Source: Burkholderia humptydooensis
Lineage (GTDB): Bacteria > Pseudomonadota > Gammaproteobacteria > Burkholderiales > Burkholderiaceae
Reading direction: 5' to 3'
DNA length: 64,000 nt
Assembly (NCBI RefSeq): GCF_001513745.1
Contig: NZ_CP013380.1
Location: 1,364,001 to 1,428,000 of the forward strand
The notes beneath the pieces were generated by a model. That model did no database searches, had not been told where the DNA came from, and saw nothing but the letters and a program-made list of their open reading frames with translations. Below, piece by piece: positions 36,801 through 45,531 of this stretch (the stretch's first letter is position 1; every line of letters begins with the position of its first letter). The translations under genes were made by a program, and so were the position numbers.

Positions 36801-36888
36801 CGGCGCCTCGCTTCGGGCGACGCCCGTTTCCGCCGCTCGCCGGCATGCCGCGAGCGGTTTCTCGTTTCTTTGATGGAGCCGTCATGCC

Positions 36889-37923
36889 ATGACGCAAAGC
36901 AGTCACTTCGCGACGGGCGCCGCGCCGATCGAACTCGTGTGCCCGGCGGGCAGCCTGCCCGCGCTGAAGGCCGCGGTCGACAACGGCGCGGACTGCGTGT
37001 ATCTCGGTTTTCGCGACGCGACGAACGCGCGCAACTTCGCCGGCCTGAACTTCGACGCGCAGGCGATCGCGGCCGGCATCCGCTATGCGCGCGAGCGCGG
37101 CCGCAAGGTGCTCGTCGCGCTCAACACGTATCCGCAGCCGGACGGCTGGACCGCATGGCGGGAAGCGGTGGGCCGCGCGGCCGACGCGGGTGTCGACGCG
37201 ATCATCGTCGCCGATCCGGGGCTCATGCGCTTCGCGCGCGAGCGCTACCCGGAGCTGCGGCTGCACCTGTCGGTGCAGGGCTCGGCAACGAACTACGAGG
37301 CGATCAACTTCTATCACGAGCACTTCGGCGTGTCGCGCGCGGTGCTGCCGCGCGTGCTGTCGCTCGCGCAGGTCGAGCAGGTGGCCGAGAACACGCCGGT
37401 CGAAATCGAGGTGTTCGGCTTCGGCAGTCTGTGCGTGATGGTCGAAGGGCGCTGCGCGCTGTCGTCGTACGCGACGGGCGAATCGCCGAACACGCGCGGC
37501 GTGTGCTCGCCCGCGAAGGCGGTGCGCTGGCAGAAGACGCCCGACGGCCTCGAATCGCGGCTGAACGGCGTGCTGATCGATCGTTACGAAGACGGCGAGA
37601 ACGCCGGCTACCCGACGCTCTGCAAGGGGCGCTTCAAGGTCGCGGACGAGAGCTACTACGCGATCGAGGAGCCGACGAGCCTGAACACGCTCGAGCTGCT
37701 GCCGAAGCTGATGCAGATCGGCATCCGCGCGATCAAGATCGAAGGCCGCCAGCGCAGCCCCGCGTACGTCGCACAGGTGACGCGCGTGTGGCGCGAAGCG
37801 ATCGATCAGTGCGCGGCGAACCTCGCGCGCTACTACGTGAAGCCGGCGTGGATGACGGAACTGAACAAGGTCGCGGAAGGGCAGCAGCATACGCTCGGCG
37901 CCTACCATCGGCCGTGGAAATGA
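36889..37923 (+). CDS. ubiU: UbiU, O2-independent ubiquinone hydroxylation protein (U32 family)
   Basis: This 344-aa U32 peptidase-like protein has four cysteines, Cys182, 189, 206 and 245. Their spacing (7, 17, 39) is identical to the [4Fe-4S] ligands of E. coli UbiU (169, 176, 193, 232). Opening IELVCPAGSLPALKAAVDNGADCVYLG is the family signature. With UbiV and UbiT it hydroxylates the ubiquinone ring without O2, allowing quinone synthesis during denitrification. It is followed by ubiV 40 bp downstream. Confidence 0.95.
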   Translation: MTQSSHFATGAAPIELVCPAGSLPALKAAVDNGADCVYLGFRDATNARNFAGLNFDAQAIAAGIRYARERGRKVLVALNTYPQPDGWTAWREAVGRAADAGVDAIIVADPGLMRFARERYPELRLHLSVQGSATNYEAINFYHEHFGVSRAVLPRVLSLAQVEQVAENTPVEIEVFGFGSLCVMVEGRCALSSYATGESPNTRGVCSPAKAVRWQKTPDGLESRLNGVLIDRYEDGENAGYPTLCKGRFKVADESYYAIEEPTSLNTLELLPKLMQIGIRAIKIEGRQRSPAYVAQVTRVWREAIDQCAANLARYYVKPAWMTELNKVAEGQQHTLGAYHRPWK

Positions 37924-37963
37924 CACGCACGACGGCGCACGCCTGAATGCGGGAGCCAGGATC

Positions 37964-38851
37964 ATGAAAATTGCTTTGGGGCCGGTGCAGTACTACTGGC
38001 CGCGCGTCGCGACGATGCAGTTCTATCAGGCGATGGCGGAGACGCCCGTCGACATCGTGTATCTCGGCGAGACCGTCTGCGCGCGCCGGCACGAGCTGCG
38101 CTTCGCGGACTGGATCGAGATCGCCGACATGCTCGCCGAGGCCGGCAAGGAAGTCGTGCTGTCGACGCAGGTGCTGCTCGAATCGGGCCGGGACCTGAAG
38201 GCGATGCGCGAGATCGCCGGGAACGGCCGCTATCTGGTCGAGGCGAACGACATGGGCGCCGTGCGCCGCAGCGCGGCGCGCGCGTTCGTCGCGGGGCCGT
38301 GGCTGAACGTCTACAACCCGCCGACGCTCGCGATGCTCGCGGAGCTCGGCGCGCGGCGCTGGGTGATGCCGCCCGAGATGAGCGAGGCGGGGCTCGCGCA
38401 GATGCAGGCCGAGCGGCCCGCGCATCTGGAAACCGAAGTGTTCGCCTATGGGCGCATTCCGCTTGCGTTTTCCGCGCGCTGCTTCACCGCGCGCAATCGC
38501 AATTTCCCGAAGGACAACTGCCAGTACGTGTGCATGGAGCACCCGGACGGCCTGCCGCTGCACACGCGCGAAGGCGAGCCCTTCCTCGTGCTCAATGGCG
38601 TTTCGACGCAGTCCGCGCGCGTCTACAACCTGATCGGCGAGATCGACGCGTTGCGTGCGCTGAACGTCGACGTCGTCCGGTTGAGCCCGCAATCGCAGCA
38701 CATGGCCGACGTGGTCGACGCATTTCACGGCGTGCTGAACGGCCGCGCGAGCGCGCGCGACGCGCTCGCCGCGCTGCACGACAGGATGCCGGAGACGTCG
38801 TGCAACGGTTACTGGTACGGCAAGCCGGGCCTCGAGCGCGTCGCGCATTGA
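37964..38851 (+). CDS. ubiV: UbiV, O2-independent ubiquinone hydroxylation protein (U32 family)
   Basis: This 295-aa protein is the partner of UbiU. Cys39, 173, 186 and 190 reproduce the E. coli UbiV ligand pattern (39, 180, 193, 197; last two spacings 13 and 4). The segment ARCFTARNRNFPKDNCQYVC is diagnostic. The start ATG 37964 begins MKIALGPVQYYWPR. It lies between ubiU and ubiT on one transcript. Confidence 0.95.
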   Translation: MKIALGPVQYYWPRVATMQFYQAMAETPVDIVYLGETVCARRHELRFADWIEIADMLAEAGKEVVLSTQVLLESGRDLKAMREIAGNGRYLVEANDMGAVRRSAARAFVAGPWLNVYNPPTLAMLAELGARRWVMPPEMSEAGLAQMQAERPAHLETEVFAYGRIPLAFSARCFTARNRNFPKDNCQYVCMEHPDGLPLHTREGEPFLVLNGVSTQSARVYNLIGEIDALRALNVDVVRLSPQSQHMADVVDAFHGVLNGRASARDALAALHDRMPETSCNGYWYGKPGLERVAH

Positions 38852-38906
38852 AGCCGCGGCTCGGCCCTTGCCGCGTCGCTTCGAACTGGATGATGAGGAA
38901 TCCCCG

Positions 38907-39386
38907 ATGAACGCCCCGATCTATCAATTGCCGCCCGCACTCGGCAAGCTGCTGTCGAAATTGCCCGCGTATCCGGGCGCGCTCTTGTTCGCGAGCGGGA
39001 TCAATCTCGTGCTGCGCCGGCATTTGCCCGCGGAGACGCTCGCGCTGCTGGACGATCGTCCGCTGCGCATCCAGGTGAAGGATGCGGGCGTCGCGTTCGA
39101 TTTCGTCTGCCGGCGCGGAACGTTTTCGGCGCTGTCGGGCGGGCGAGACGTCGAGCTGACGATCGGCGCGACCGCGTACGACTTCTATCTGCTGTCGCAG
39201 CGCCGCGAAGATCCCGATACGCTGTTCTTCAGCCGGCGCCTGACGATGGAAGGCGATACCGAGCTGGGTTTGCTCGTGAAGAATTCGCTCGACGCGATCG
39301 ATCTGTCGGTGTTTTCGCTCGAGCGATGGCTGCCGTCGCGGCTGTTCCGCCAGCAGCCGGTCGGGCGCGGCGGGATGTCGGACTGA
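38907..39386 (+). CDS. ubiT: UbiT, SCP2-domain lipid carrier for anaerobic ubiquinone synthesis
   Basis: This 159-aa protein has an SCP2 (sterol-carrier) fold. The pattern INLVLRRHLPAETLALLDDRPLRIQVKDAG, then LTIGATAYDFYLLSQRREDPDTLFFSRRLTMEGDTELGL, matches UbiT (YhbT). It binds prenylated quinone intermediates for UbiU-UbiV. The start ATG 38907 (MNAPIYQLPPALGK) is chosen; the upstream in-frame codons overlap the ubiV end. There are 54 bp between it and the DGC-domain gene. Confidence 0.92.
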   Translation: MNAPIYQLPPALGKLLSKLPAYPGALLFASGINLVLRRHLPAETLALLDDRPLRIQVKDAGVAFDFVCRRGTFSALSGGRDVELTIGATAYDFYLLSQRREDPDTLFFSRRLTMEGDTELGLLVKNSLDAIDLSVFSLERWLPSRLFRQQPVGRGGMSD

Positions 39387-39440
39387 GGATGACGGACTGA
39401 GATGCGCGCGATCCGGCGAACGGGCGATCAGGAGACCGGA

Positions 39441-39899
39441 ATGAATCACGAAACGAAAGCGCTGCCGATCGTCTATTCCTGCTCGGGATGCTCGAACGTC
39501 GCGCAACTCGCGAATCATGTCGCGGTGCGGCTCGACCGCGGCGGCGACGCGGAGATGTCGTGCATCGCGGGCGTCGGCGGCGACGTGCCGTCGCTCCTGA
39601 GGGTCGCCCATTCGGGGCGGCTGATTCTCGCGATCGACGGCTGCCCGCTCGTGTGCGCGAAGAAGAGCCTCGCGCGGCACGGGATCGCGCCGGACGCGCA
39701 TTTGCAGCTCGGCGAGCATGGCGTCAGGAAGCGCTTTCACGAGGATTTCGACCCGGACGACGCGAGTCGCATTCTCGCGATCGCGCGAGGCGAAGCCGCG
39801 CGGCTCGCACGACGCGAGCCGGCGCGCGAGCACGAGCATGCGTTCACGCTCACGCAGGCCGACGAGGGCGCCGACGCCGCGTTGCACGGCAAGATCTGA
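39441..39899 (+). CDS. DGC-domain putative zinc-binding protein
   Basis: This 152-aa protein has five cysteines placed as in DGC-domain proteins: Cys14 and Cys17 (SCSGCSNVAQLAN), Cys41 (MSCIAGVGGDV), and Cys68 and Cys72 in the name-giving IDGCPLVCAKKSL. A His/Asp/Glu-rich C-terminal tail (REHEHAFTLTQADEG) may also bind metal. The start ATG 39441 follows GGAGACCGGA. It is the last gene of the flavoprotein-ubiUVT unit. The function of the family is unknown; the position suggests a metal or sulfur role in low-O2 quinone synthesis. Confidence 0.75.
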   Translation: MNHETKALPIVYSCSGCSNVAQLANHVAVRLDRGGDAEMSCIAGVGGDVPSLLRVAHSGRLILAIDGCPLVCAKKSLARHGIAPDAHLQLGEHGVRKRFHEDFDPDDASRILAIARGEAARLARREPAREHEHAFTLTQADEGADAALHGKI

Positions 39900-39903
39900 C
39901 CAT

Positions 39904-39924
39904 GCGCGGCCGATTCGGCCGCGC
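39904..39924. terminator. hairpin between convergent DGC and nrdG genes
   Basis: GCGCGGCCG-ATT-CGGCCGCGC is a perfect 9-bp stem with a 3-nt loop in the 29-bp gap between two converging genes. No T-run is present. Confidence 0.6.
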
Positions 39925-39928
39925 CGGC

Positions 39929-40648
39929 TCAACCGCGCCGAATAGCGAAATTCGCAAACAGGCGATCGAGCCGGCCGAGCACCGCATCGCTCGGATAGCC
40001 GGCGAGATGCGCCGCGTTCAGCGCGCCGTCGCCGCATCCTTGCGCCCGAAACACTTGCAGCACGTAATGCTCGACGCCGAGATCGGCGAGTTCGTGCGCG
40101 ATGCGCAGCAGCGCCGGCTCGGGCAGCAGATCCGGATGCGCGGTCGTCCGGCATTCGTATGCGATGCCGCTCGCGAGCACTGCTTCGAGGCTCTGCCGTG
40201 CATGGCCGCCGCTTGCGCGCACGCGCGTCGTGCGCGCGTAGTCGTCGAACGGCGCTTTCACGTCGAGCCCGATCCAGTCGAGCGACGGCAGCAGGGGAGT
40301 GAGTCGCCGCGGATGCGTGCCCGCGCTGTGCAGGCCGATCTTGAAGCCGAGCTGCCTGACGTCGCCGATCGATGCGGCGAGCGCCGGATCGATCGACGGT
40401 TCGCCGCCGCTGAACACGACCGCGTCGATCAGCCCGACGCGGCGCGCGAGGAACGCGAGCAGCGCGTCCCATTCGATCCCGGCCGGATGCGAGCGCGGCT
40501 GCAGGTGCGGATTGTGGCAATACCCGCAACGCCACGGGCAGCCCTGCACGAACACGACCGCGGCGAACTGGCCGGGATAGTCGGTCGCGGTGAACGGGAC
40601 GAGCCCGCCCACCTTGAGCGAACGACGCCGGGGAAGGGCGAGGTTCAT
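39929..40648 (-). CDS. nrdG: anaerobic ribonucleotide reductase activating enzyme (radical SAM)
   Basis: This 239-aa radical-SAM activase has cluster motif CPWRCGYC (CX3CX2C) in VFVQGCPWRCGYCHNPHLQ, and VVFSGGEPSIDPAL is the SAM-binding GGE motif. It generates the glycyl radical on NrdD. It is longer than E. coli NrdG (154 aa) and resembles the NrdG type of Pseudomonas. It lies 18 bp after the small glycyl-radical gene on the same transcript. Confidence 0.92.
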   Translation of the reverse strand: MNLALPRRRSLKVGGLVPFTATDYPGQFAAVVFVQGCPWRCGYCHNPHLQPRSHPAGIEWDALLAFLARRVGLIDAVVFSGGEPSIDPALAASIGDVRQLGFKIGLHSAGTHPRRLTPLLPSLDWIGLDVKAPFDDYARTTRVRASGGHARQSLEAVLASGIAYECRTTAHPDLLPEPALLRIAHELADLGVEHYVLQVFRAQGCGDGALNAAHLAGYPSDAVLGRLDRLFANFAIRRG

Positions 40649-40666
40649 CGCGTGAGCGAGCCGCGC

Positions 40667-40891
40667 TTACGCCGCCGCGCGCATGGCGACGCCGCTCGCT
40701 TCGACGTCGCCCGTTTCGCGCTCGCGGAAGTACCTGCGCTCGTGGAATTCACCTTGCTTGCCGACGTTGAACGACGACACCGGGCGATGGTAGCCCATTA
40801 CGCGGGTCCAGATTTCGCACGGCTGGCGCTCGTCGTCGGGCAGCGCGATCGCGGCGAGGGCGGCTTGTGGGTTGGCTTGCAGTGTCGTCAT
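40667..40891 (-). CDS. detached glycyl-radical domain of anaerobic ribonucleotide reductase (NrdD C-terminus)
   Basis: This 74-aa protein corresponds to the last segment of class III reductases. CEIWTRVMGYHRPVSSFNVGKQ aligns with the E. coli NrdD end, RTCGYLGS...RPFNAGKQAE. Gly33 (VMGYH) would be the radical glycine. It has its own ATG, 5 bp after the stop of the large nrdD gene, in a different frame, plus a short Ala/Gln-rich N-terminus (MTTLQANPQAALAAIALPDDE). This indicates a gene split rather than one point frameshift. It must associate with the 587-aa subunit and be activated by NrdG. Confidence 0.8.
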   Translation of the reverse strand: MTTLQANPQAALAAIALPDDERQPCEIWTRVMGYHRPVSSFNVGKQGEFHERRYFRERETGDVEASGVAMRAAA

Positions 40892-40896
40892 GATGT

Positions 40897-42660
40897 TCAG
40901 GCTTCCATCGGTTGGGATTGAGACAGTTTGCGACGCAGCAGCGCTTCGTCGCACTTCGGGCAAAACGGGTGGCTGCCCGCGAGATAGCCGTGCGTCGGGC
41001 AGATCGAGAAGGTCGGCGTGACGGTCAGATACGGCAGCGAGAAGCGGGTGAGCGCGCGCTTCACGAGCGTGCGGCACGCGTCGGCGGACGACAGCGGCTC
41101 GGTCATGTACAGATGCAGCACCGTGCCGCCCGTGTATTTGCGCTGCAGGTCGTCCTGGCGCTCGAGCGCCTCGAACGGATCGTCGGTGAAGCCCACCGGC
41201 AACTGCGACGAGTTCGTGTAGTACGGCATCTGCGGCGTGCCCGCCTGCAGGATGGCCGGATAGCGGCGGCGGTCCTCTTTCGCGAAGCGGTACGTCGTGC
41301 CCTCGGCGGGCGTCGCCTCGAGGTTGTACATGTGGCCTGTTTCCTCCTGATACTCGACGATGCGCGCGCGCACGTGGTCGAGCAGCCGCAGCGCGAACGC
41401 ATGGCCCCAGTCGGTCGTCAGGTCGTGCGCGTCGTGCGTGAAATTGCGGATCATCTCGTTGACGCCGTTCACGCCGAGCGTCGAGAAGTGATTGCGCAGC
41501 GTGCCGAGATAGCGCTTCGTGTACGGGAAGAGCCCGTTGTCCATGTGGCGCTGAATCACGTCGCGCTTGATCTCGAGGCTCTCCTTGCCGTAGTCGAGCA
41601 GCGTGTCGAGCCGCGCGAAGAGCGCGCGCTCGTCGCCCGCGTGCAGATGGCCGAGCCGCGCGCAATTCACGGTGACGACGCCGATCGATCCCGTCTGCTC
41701 GGCCGAGCCGAAGAGCCCGTTGCCGCGTTTCATCAGCTCGCGCAGGTCGAGTTGCAGCCGGCAGCACATCGAGCGGATCATGTTCGGCTTCAGCTCGGAA
41801 TTGATGAAGTTCTGGAAGTACGGCAGGCCGTAGCGCGCGGTCATCTCGAACAGGCGCCCGGCATTCGGGCTGTGCCAGTCGAAATCGGCGGTGATGTTGT
41901 AGGTCGGGATCGGGAACGTGAACACGCGGCCCGCCGCGTCGCCCGTCTGCATCACCTCGATGTACGCCTGGTTGATCATGTCCATTTCGGGCTGCAGATC
42001 GCCGTACGTGAACGGCATCTCTTCGCCGGCGATCACGGGCACCTGCTCGCGCAGATCCTCGGGGCAGGTCCAGTCGAACGTCAGGTTCGTGAACGGCGTC
42101 TGCGTGCCCCAGCGCGACGGCACGTTCAGGTTGTAGATCAGCTCCTGAACGGACTGCCTGACTTCGGCGTAGGTGAGCGCGTCGCGGCGCACGAACGGCG
42201 CCGTGTACGTGTCGAACGAGCTGAACGCCTGCGCGCCCGCCCATTCGTTCTGCAGCGTGCCGAGGAAGTTCACGATCTGGCCGACGGCGCTCGACAGGTG
42301 CTTCGGCGGCCCCGACTCGACCTTGCCGGGCACGCCGTTCAGCCCTTCGGCGAGCAGCGTGCGCAGCGACCAGCCCGCGCAGTAGCCGGACAGCACGTCG
42401 AGATCGTGGATGTGCAGATCCGCGTTGCGGTGCGCTTCGCCGATCGCGCTCGGGTAGACGTGGCTCAGCCAGTAGTTCGCGATCACCTTGCCGGACACGT
42501 TCAGGATCAGGCCGCCGAGCGAATAGCCCTGGTTCGCGTTCGCGTTGACGCGCCAGTCCTGCCGGTCCAGGTATTCGTTGATCGACGATTCGACGTCGAT
42601 CAGCGGCTTGCCGCGCGGTGCCGGATTCGACGCGGCGCCAGGGTGGATGGTCTCGGACAA
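40897..42660 (-). CDS. nrdD: anaerobic ribonucleoside-triphosphate reductase, large part lacking the glycyl-radical segment
   Basis: This 587-aa class III reductase converts NTPs to dNTPs without O2. Seen are the substrate/cysteine region SMCCRLQLDLRELMKRGNG, the zinc-site cysteines SICPTHGYLAGSHPFCPKCDE and typical EYLDRQDWRVNANANQGYSLGG. The polypeptide stops shortly after the zinc site and lacks the C-terminal glycyl-radical loop, which is encoded by the next gene. No full ATP-cone is evident. The start is TTG 42660 (MSETIHPGAASN) with GAGAGAG upstream; a TTG at 42687 is also in frame. An FNR-type box lies about 110 bp upstream. Confidence 0.9.
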   Translation of the reverse strand: MSETIHPGAASNPAPRGKPLIDVESSINEYLDRQDWRVNANANQGYSLGGLILNVSGKVIANYWLSHVYPSAIGEAHRNADLHIHDLDVLSGYCAGWSLRTLLAEGLNGVPGKVESGPPKHLSSAVGQIVNFLGTLQNEWAGAQAFSSFDTYTAPFVRRDALTYAEVRQSVQELIYNLNVPSRWGTQTPFTNLTFDWTCPEDLREQVPVIAGEEMPFTYGDLQPEMDMINQAYIEVMQTGDAAGRVFTFPIPTYNITADFDWHSPNAGRLFEMTARYGLPYFQNFINSELKPNMIRSMCCRLQLDLRELMKRGNGLFGSAEQTGSIGVVTVNCARLGHLHAGDERALFARLDTLLDYGKESLEIKRDVIQRHMDNGLFPYTKRYLGTLRNHFSTLGVNGVNEMIRNFTHDAHDLTTDWGHAFALRLLDHVRARIVEYQEETGHMYNLEATPAEGTTYRFAKEDRRRYPAILQAGTPQMPYYTNSSQLPVGFTDDPFEALERQDDLQRKYTGGTVLHLYMTEPLSSADACRTLVKRALTRFSLPYLTVTPTFSICPTHGYLAGSHPFCPKCDEALLRRKLSQSQPMEA

Positions 42661-43043
42661 CGTGGGCCTCTCTCGTTTATGACACAAAATCTGGTGATGT
42701 GGTGAATGCTAAATACCAGATGTTGTGTTGGTCAACGCCGAGACGCCGAAGTTTGGCGCGCACTTGACGGCGATTAAGGCGAGGCGAATCCGGGCTGCGG
42801 CATCGATCGCCGGTTGCGCGGACCGAATGCGCGACGCTCGTGCGGATGGCAGGATTTGCCGCGCGGCCGCGAATATGCGGCTCTGACGCGTGACGGGAGG
42901 CGGGCGGGAGAGCGGGCGCTCACGGTGTGCGCCGTCTCGTGTCCGCAGCCGGGCGGGTGCGGTGAGCGAACCGGGCATCGCCGACGAGAAAGCGAGGTCT
43001 CGCCGAACGACTTGCGACTAACGACTAACGTCCGGCAATGCGC
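42661..43043. other. nrdD upstream region
   Basis: No gene is seen. It holds the FNR-like box at 42764-42777 and the tail flank of the second nnrS. Confidence 0.5.
42764..42777. promoter_or_regulatory. FNR/Dnr-like box TTGAC-GGCG-ATTAA upstream of nrdD
   Basis: A 9-of-10 match to TTGAY-N4-RTCAA, with the flanking GGCG also found at 35502. It is centred 110 bp upstream of the nrdD TTG. Confidence 0.65.
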
Positions 43044-44267
43044 CTACTCGCCGGACTTCGCGTCCGAACCGGGCGCGGTCAACGCAGGCGAAACCAGGCG
43101 TCCGGCATAGCGCGCGACGTAGACGAGCAGCGCAGCCGTCCAGGCGACGCCCGCGACGACGAGCCATTGCGCGGTCGCGGCGGGCGCGAGCCACGGCCCT
43201 GCGACGCGCGCGAGCGTCGCTGCGATCAGCAGTCCGTAGCAGACGCGCTCGGCGAAGTTCGCGACGGGCTCGCGTGCCGTCTGTTCCAGCGCGGTGCGCG
43301 TGATCATCCCGATGATCGCGCAGCCGATCGCGCCCATCGTGAACGTGTGCAGCGCGAGCGAATGCGCGACGAGCCCGTATGCGCTCAAGGCCGTCAGAGC
43401 GAAGCCGGCGGCGATCGATGCATAGGCGACGTGCAGGATCGACAGCATCGGCCGCCGCCCGGTCGCCCAGAAGCGCCAGCCGGCGAGCCGCGCCGCGTGC
43501 AGCGCGGCCGCCGCCCCGGCGAGCGCGGCGATCGCGGGCGCGGGGGCGGCCGTCGCGTCGGCGATCAGCGCGGCGAGCGTCACCGGCATCACCGACGATT
43601 CGACGATCCGCCACTGCCCGATGGTGAGCTCGGGCCGCGCGGCCGTCGCGATCGACGGAATGATGCGCCCGCCGATGATGACGATAAAGAGCACGAGCAA
43701 CCCCGCGGCGAGCTCGACGCAGCGCAGCGCCCAGTCGGCGTGGCCTTGCCGGAGCCACAGGTGAAAGAGCGCGTTGAGCACGGCGAGCATGCCGAGCGCG
43801 ACGGGCAGGAAGATGCCGTGCCGATTCCTCGCGCCGATCAGCGCGCGGACGAGCGCATAGGCGATCGCCGGCAGGAACGCGACGTCGACCGCGGCCGCGG
43901 CCCAGCCGGGCCCCGTCCACATCAGCACGCGGCCGGCGAGCCACAGCAGCCACAGCGCGGCGAGCGACGGGCCTTGCGCGGGGTTCGTCGACGTCCAGGT
44001 GCGCACCGACGTCAGCAGGAAGCCGGACACGATCGCGCCGCCGAAGCCGAAGACCATTTCGTGCGCGTGCCAGAAGAGGCCGCTCGCGGGCGGCGCGTGG
44101 CCGGCCCAGTCGCGGCCCGCGAGCGCGCCGAGCCACGCGAGCATCGCGATCGCGCCGAAAGAGGCGCCGCCGAGATAGAAGGGCCGGAAGCCGGTCGACC
44201 ACAGCGCGGCGCGGCGGCCGTCGGGCTGCGCGGGCGCGTTGTGGTCCGTCGAGCGGACGAGCGGCAT
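43044..44267 (-). CDS. nnrS: NnrS-family heme/copper membrane protein (copy 2)
   Basis: This 407-aa multi-helix inner-membrane protein has the NnrS signature STGFRPFYLGGASFGAIAMLAW and the same core blocks as the copy at 28127: GLFWHAHEMVFGFGGAIVSGFLLTS, VIIGGRIIPSIATA, GMITRTALEQTAREP. It protects against NO by handling heme/copper. The start ATG 44267 follows GGAGGAAC. It is the fourth gene of a minus-strand run that begins with norB, but a 153-bp gap precedes it. No clear NsrR or FNR site was recognised directly upstream. Confidence 0.9.
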   Translation of the reverse strand: MPLVRSTDHNAPAQPDGRRAALWSTGFRPFYLGGASFGAIAMLAWLGALAGRDWAGHAPPASGLFWHAHEMVFGFGGAIVSGFLLTSVRTWTSTNPAQGPSLAALWLLWLAGRVLMWTGPGWAAAAVDVAFLPAIAYALVRALIGARNRHGIFLPVALGMLAVLNALFHLWLRQGHADWALRCVELAAGLLVLFIVIIGGRIIPSIATAARPELTIGQWRIVESSVMPVTLAALIADATAAPAPAIAALAGAAAALHAARLAGWRFWATGRRPMLSILHVAYASIAAGFALTALSAYGLVAHSLALHTFTMGAIGCAIIGMITRTALEQTAREPVANFAERVCYGLLIAATLARVAGPWLAPAATAQWLVVAGVAWTAALLVYVARYAGRLVSPALTAPGSDAKSGE

Positions 44268-44420
44268 GGCGTTCCTCCATTTTCCGATATGTTGCTTTCG
44301 TGATGCATGATAGGAGAAGAAGCGCGCGCATGTGCTGCGACAAGATTGGATTGCGCGGCCGCATCTTTGTCCGCGCGCAAGGCTGTCGCGTTCGCGCGTT
44401 GACGCGACAGATGCGGTGAA

Positions 44421-45497
44421 CTAGCCGGCTCGCTTGCCGTTGCTGCTAGGCCTCGTCGAACGGCGCGCGAGCGCGGCGATTTCGCCGCCCGCGCGCCGCA
44501 GCGCGAACGCATCGAAGAGACCGCCCGCGACGCGCAGCGCGACGGCTGCGTGCAAGAGCGCGAGCGGCGCGTGGAAGAACGGCCGGTACGCGACGCGCAG
44601 CCGTGTGACTGCCGGCACGATGATCGGCATGTGCCCGAGGATCATCGAGAACACGAAGCCGAGCGTGAGCGCGTGCAGTGCGGCGTCGTGCGCCGGATGG
44701 CCGGGCGCGAGCGCACCGGTCAGGCCGAGTGCGCCGCTCACCGCGAGCCAGCCGTAGCCGGACAGCAGGCAGACGGCGATGAAGCGCGTGAGGCCGCGCT
44801 GGCGCACCGTGCGGCGCGCGACGTCGTAGCGGATCAGCCACGACGCGAGCAGCAGTTCGCCCGCGCCGAACAGCCGCAGCGCGGGCAGCGGCTGCCACGG
44901 CGCAAGCGCGGCGGCGACGGGCAGCAGCGCGGCGATGCCGCAGAAGCAGGCGCTCGCGCCGCGCGGCAGCGGGCGCACGCGCGTGAGCTCGAGCCGCTCG
45001 GCGGCGATCGTCAGGATCAGGAACGCGAGCCACCACGCAACGGCCGCGAACGGATCGCCCGTCAGCAGCCAGACGACATCGCCCGCCCACCAGCATCCGA
45101 CGCTCGCGGCGAGCACCCACAGGAACAGCGCGGTTTGCCGCCGCAGCACCGCGGCGTTGACGGCGAGCGCGACGCTTGCCGCGCCGGCCAGCAGCGCGGC
45201 GGCGAGCATCGGCGGCGCGCCTGCAAGCAACGTGATGCCGGCCGCGACGGCCATCGCCGGCACGAGATACGCCCAGCGCGCGCCGAGCGCGACCGCGCGC
45301 TCGATGCCGATCACCGCGCCGAAGAACACCGGAATCATCAGCACGCCGTGCCACGCGAGCCTCGATACGGCATGCGCTGGCGCGGGCGCGCCGAGCCGCG
45401 CGAGACCCGTCGCGACGCCGCACGCGAGCAGCGCGACGATCACGCCGCCCGCCGTCGCTCGGACGATCGGGCGGGCGAACGAAGCGGCCGGTTGCAT
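44421..45497 (-). CDS. uncharacterised multi-pass membrane protein downstream of norB
   Basis: The protein is 358 aa from ATG 45497 (362 aa from GTG 45509) with about 10-12 hydrophobic helices and conserved-looking intramembrane histidines: LAWHGVLMIPVFFGAVIGIERAVAL, HDAALHALTLGFVFSMILGHMPIIVPAVTRLRVAYRPFF, PLALLHAAVALR. The style recalls NnrS and the protein at 34027, but no named family is recognised. It lies 34 bp after the DUF59 gene in the norB transcript direction, so an NO-related role is likely. The Arg/Ser-rich C-terminus is cytoplasmic. Confidence 0.72.
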   Translation of the reverse strand: MQPAASFARPIVRATAGGVIVALLACGVATGLARLGAPAPAHAVSRLAWHGVLMIPVFFGAVIGIERAVALGARWAYLVPAMAVAAGITLLAGAPPMLAAALLAGAASVALAVNAAVLRRQTALFLWVLAASVGCWWAGDVVWLLTGDPFAAVAWWLAFLILTIAAERLELTRVRPLPRGASACFCGIAALLPVAAALAPWQPLPALRLFGAGELLLASWLIRYDVARRTVRQRGLTRFIAVCLLSGYGWLAVSGALGLTGALAPGHPAHDAALHALTLGFVFSMILGHMPIIVPAVTRLRVAYRPFFHAPLALLHAAVALRVAGGLFDAFALRRAGGEIAALARRSTRPSSNGKRAG

Positions 45498-45531
45498 GGC
45501 GGCGGGCACGACGTCGAGGGCGTGAAGCGCG

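Noticed and set aside
40667..42660. nrdD split as a simple sequencing frameshift
   Set aside because: The second part has its own ATG, a separate N-terminal extension and a 5-bp gap after a stop, so a single indel would not give a natural fusion. Not fully excluded without comparison to relatives.
44268..44420. Possible NsrR dyad upstream of the second nnrS (half-site ATGCATGAT)
   Set aside because: Only one arm is recognisable; the partner arm at the correct spacing does not match.
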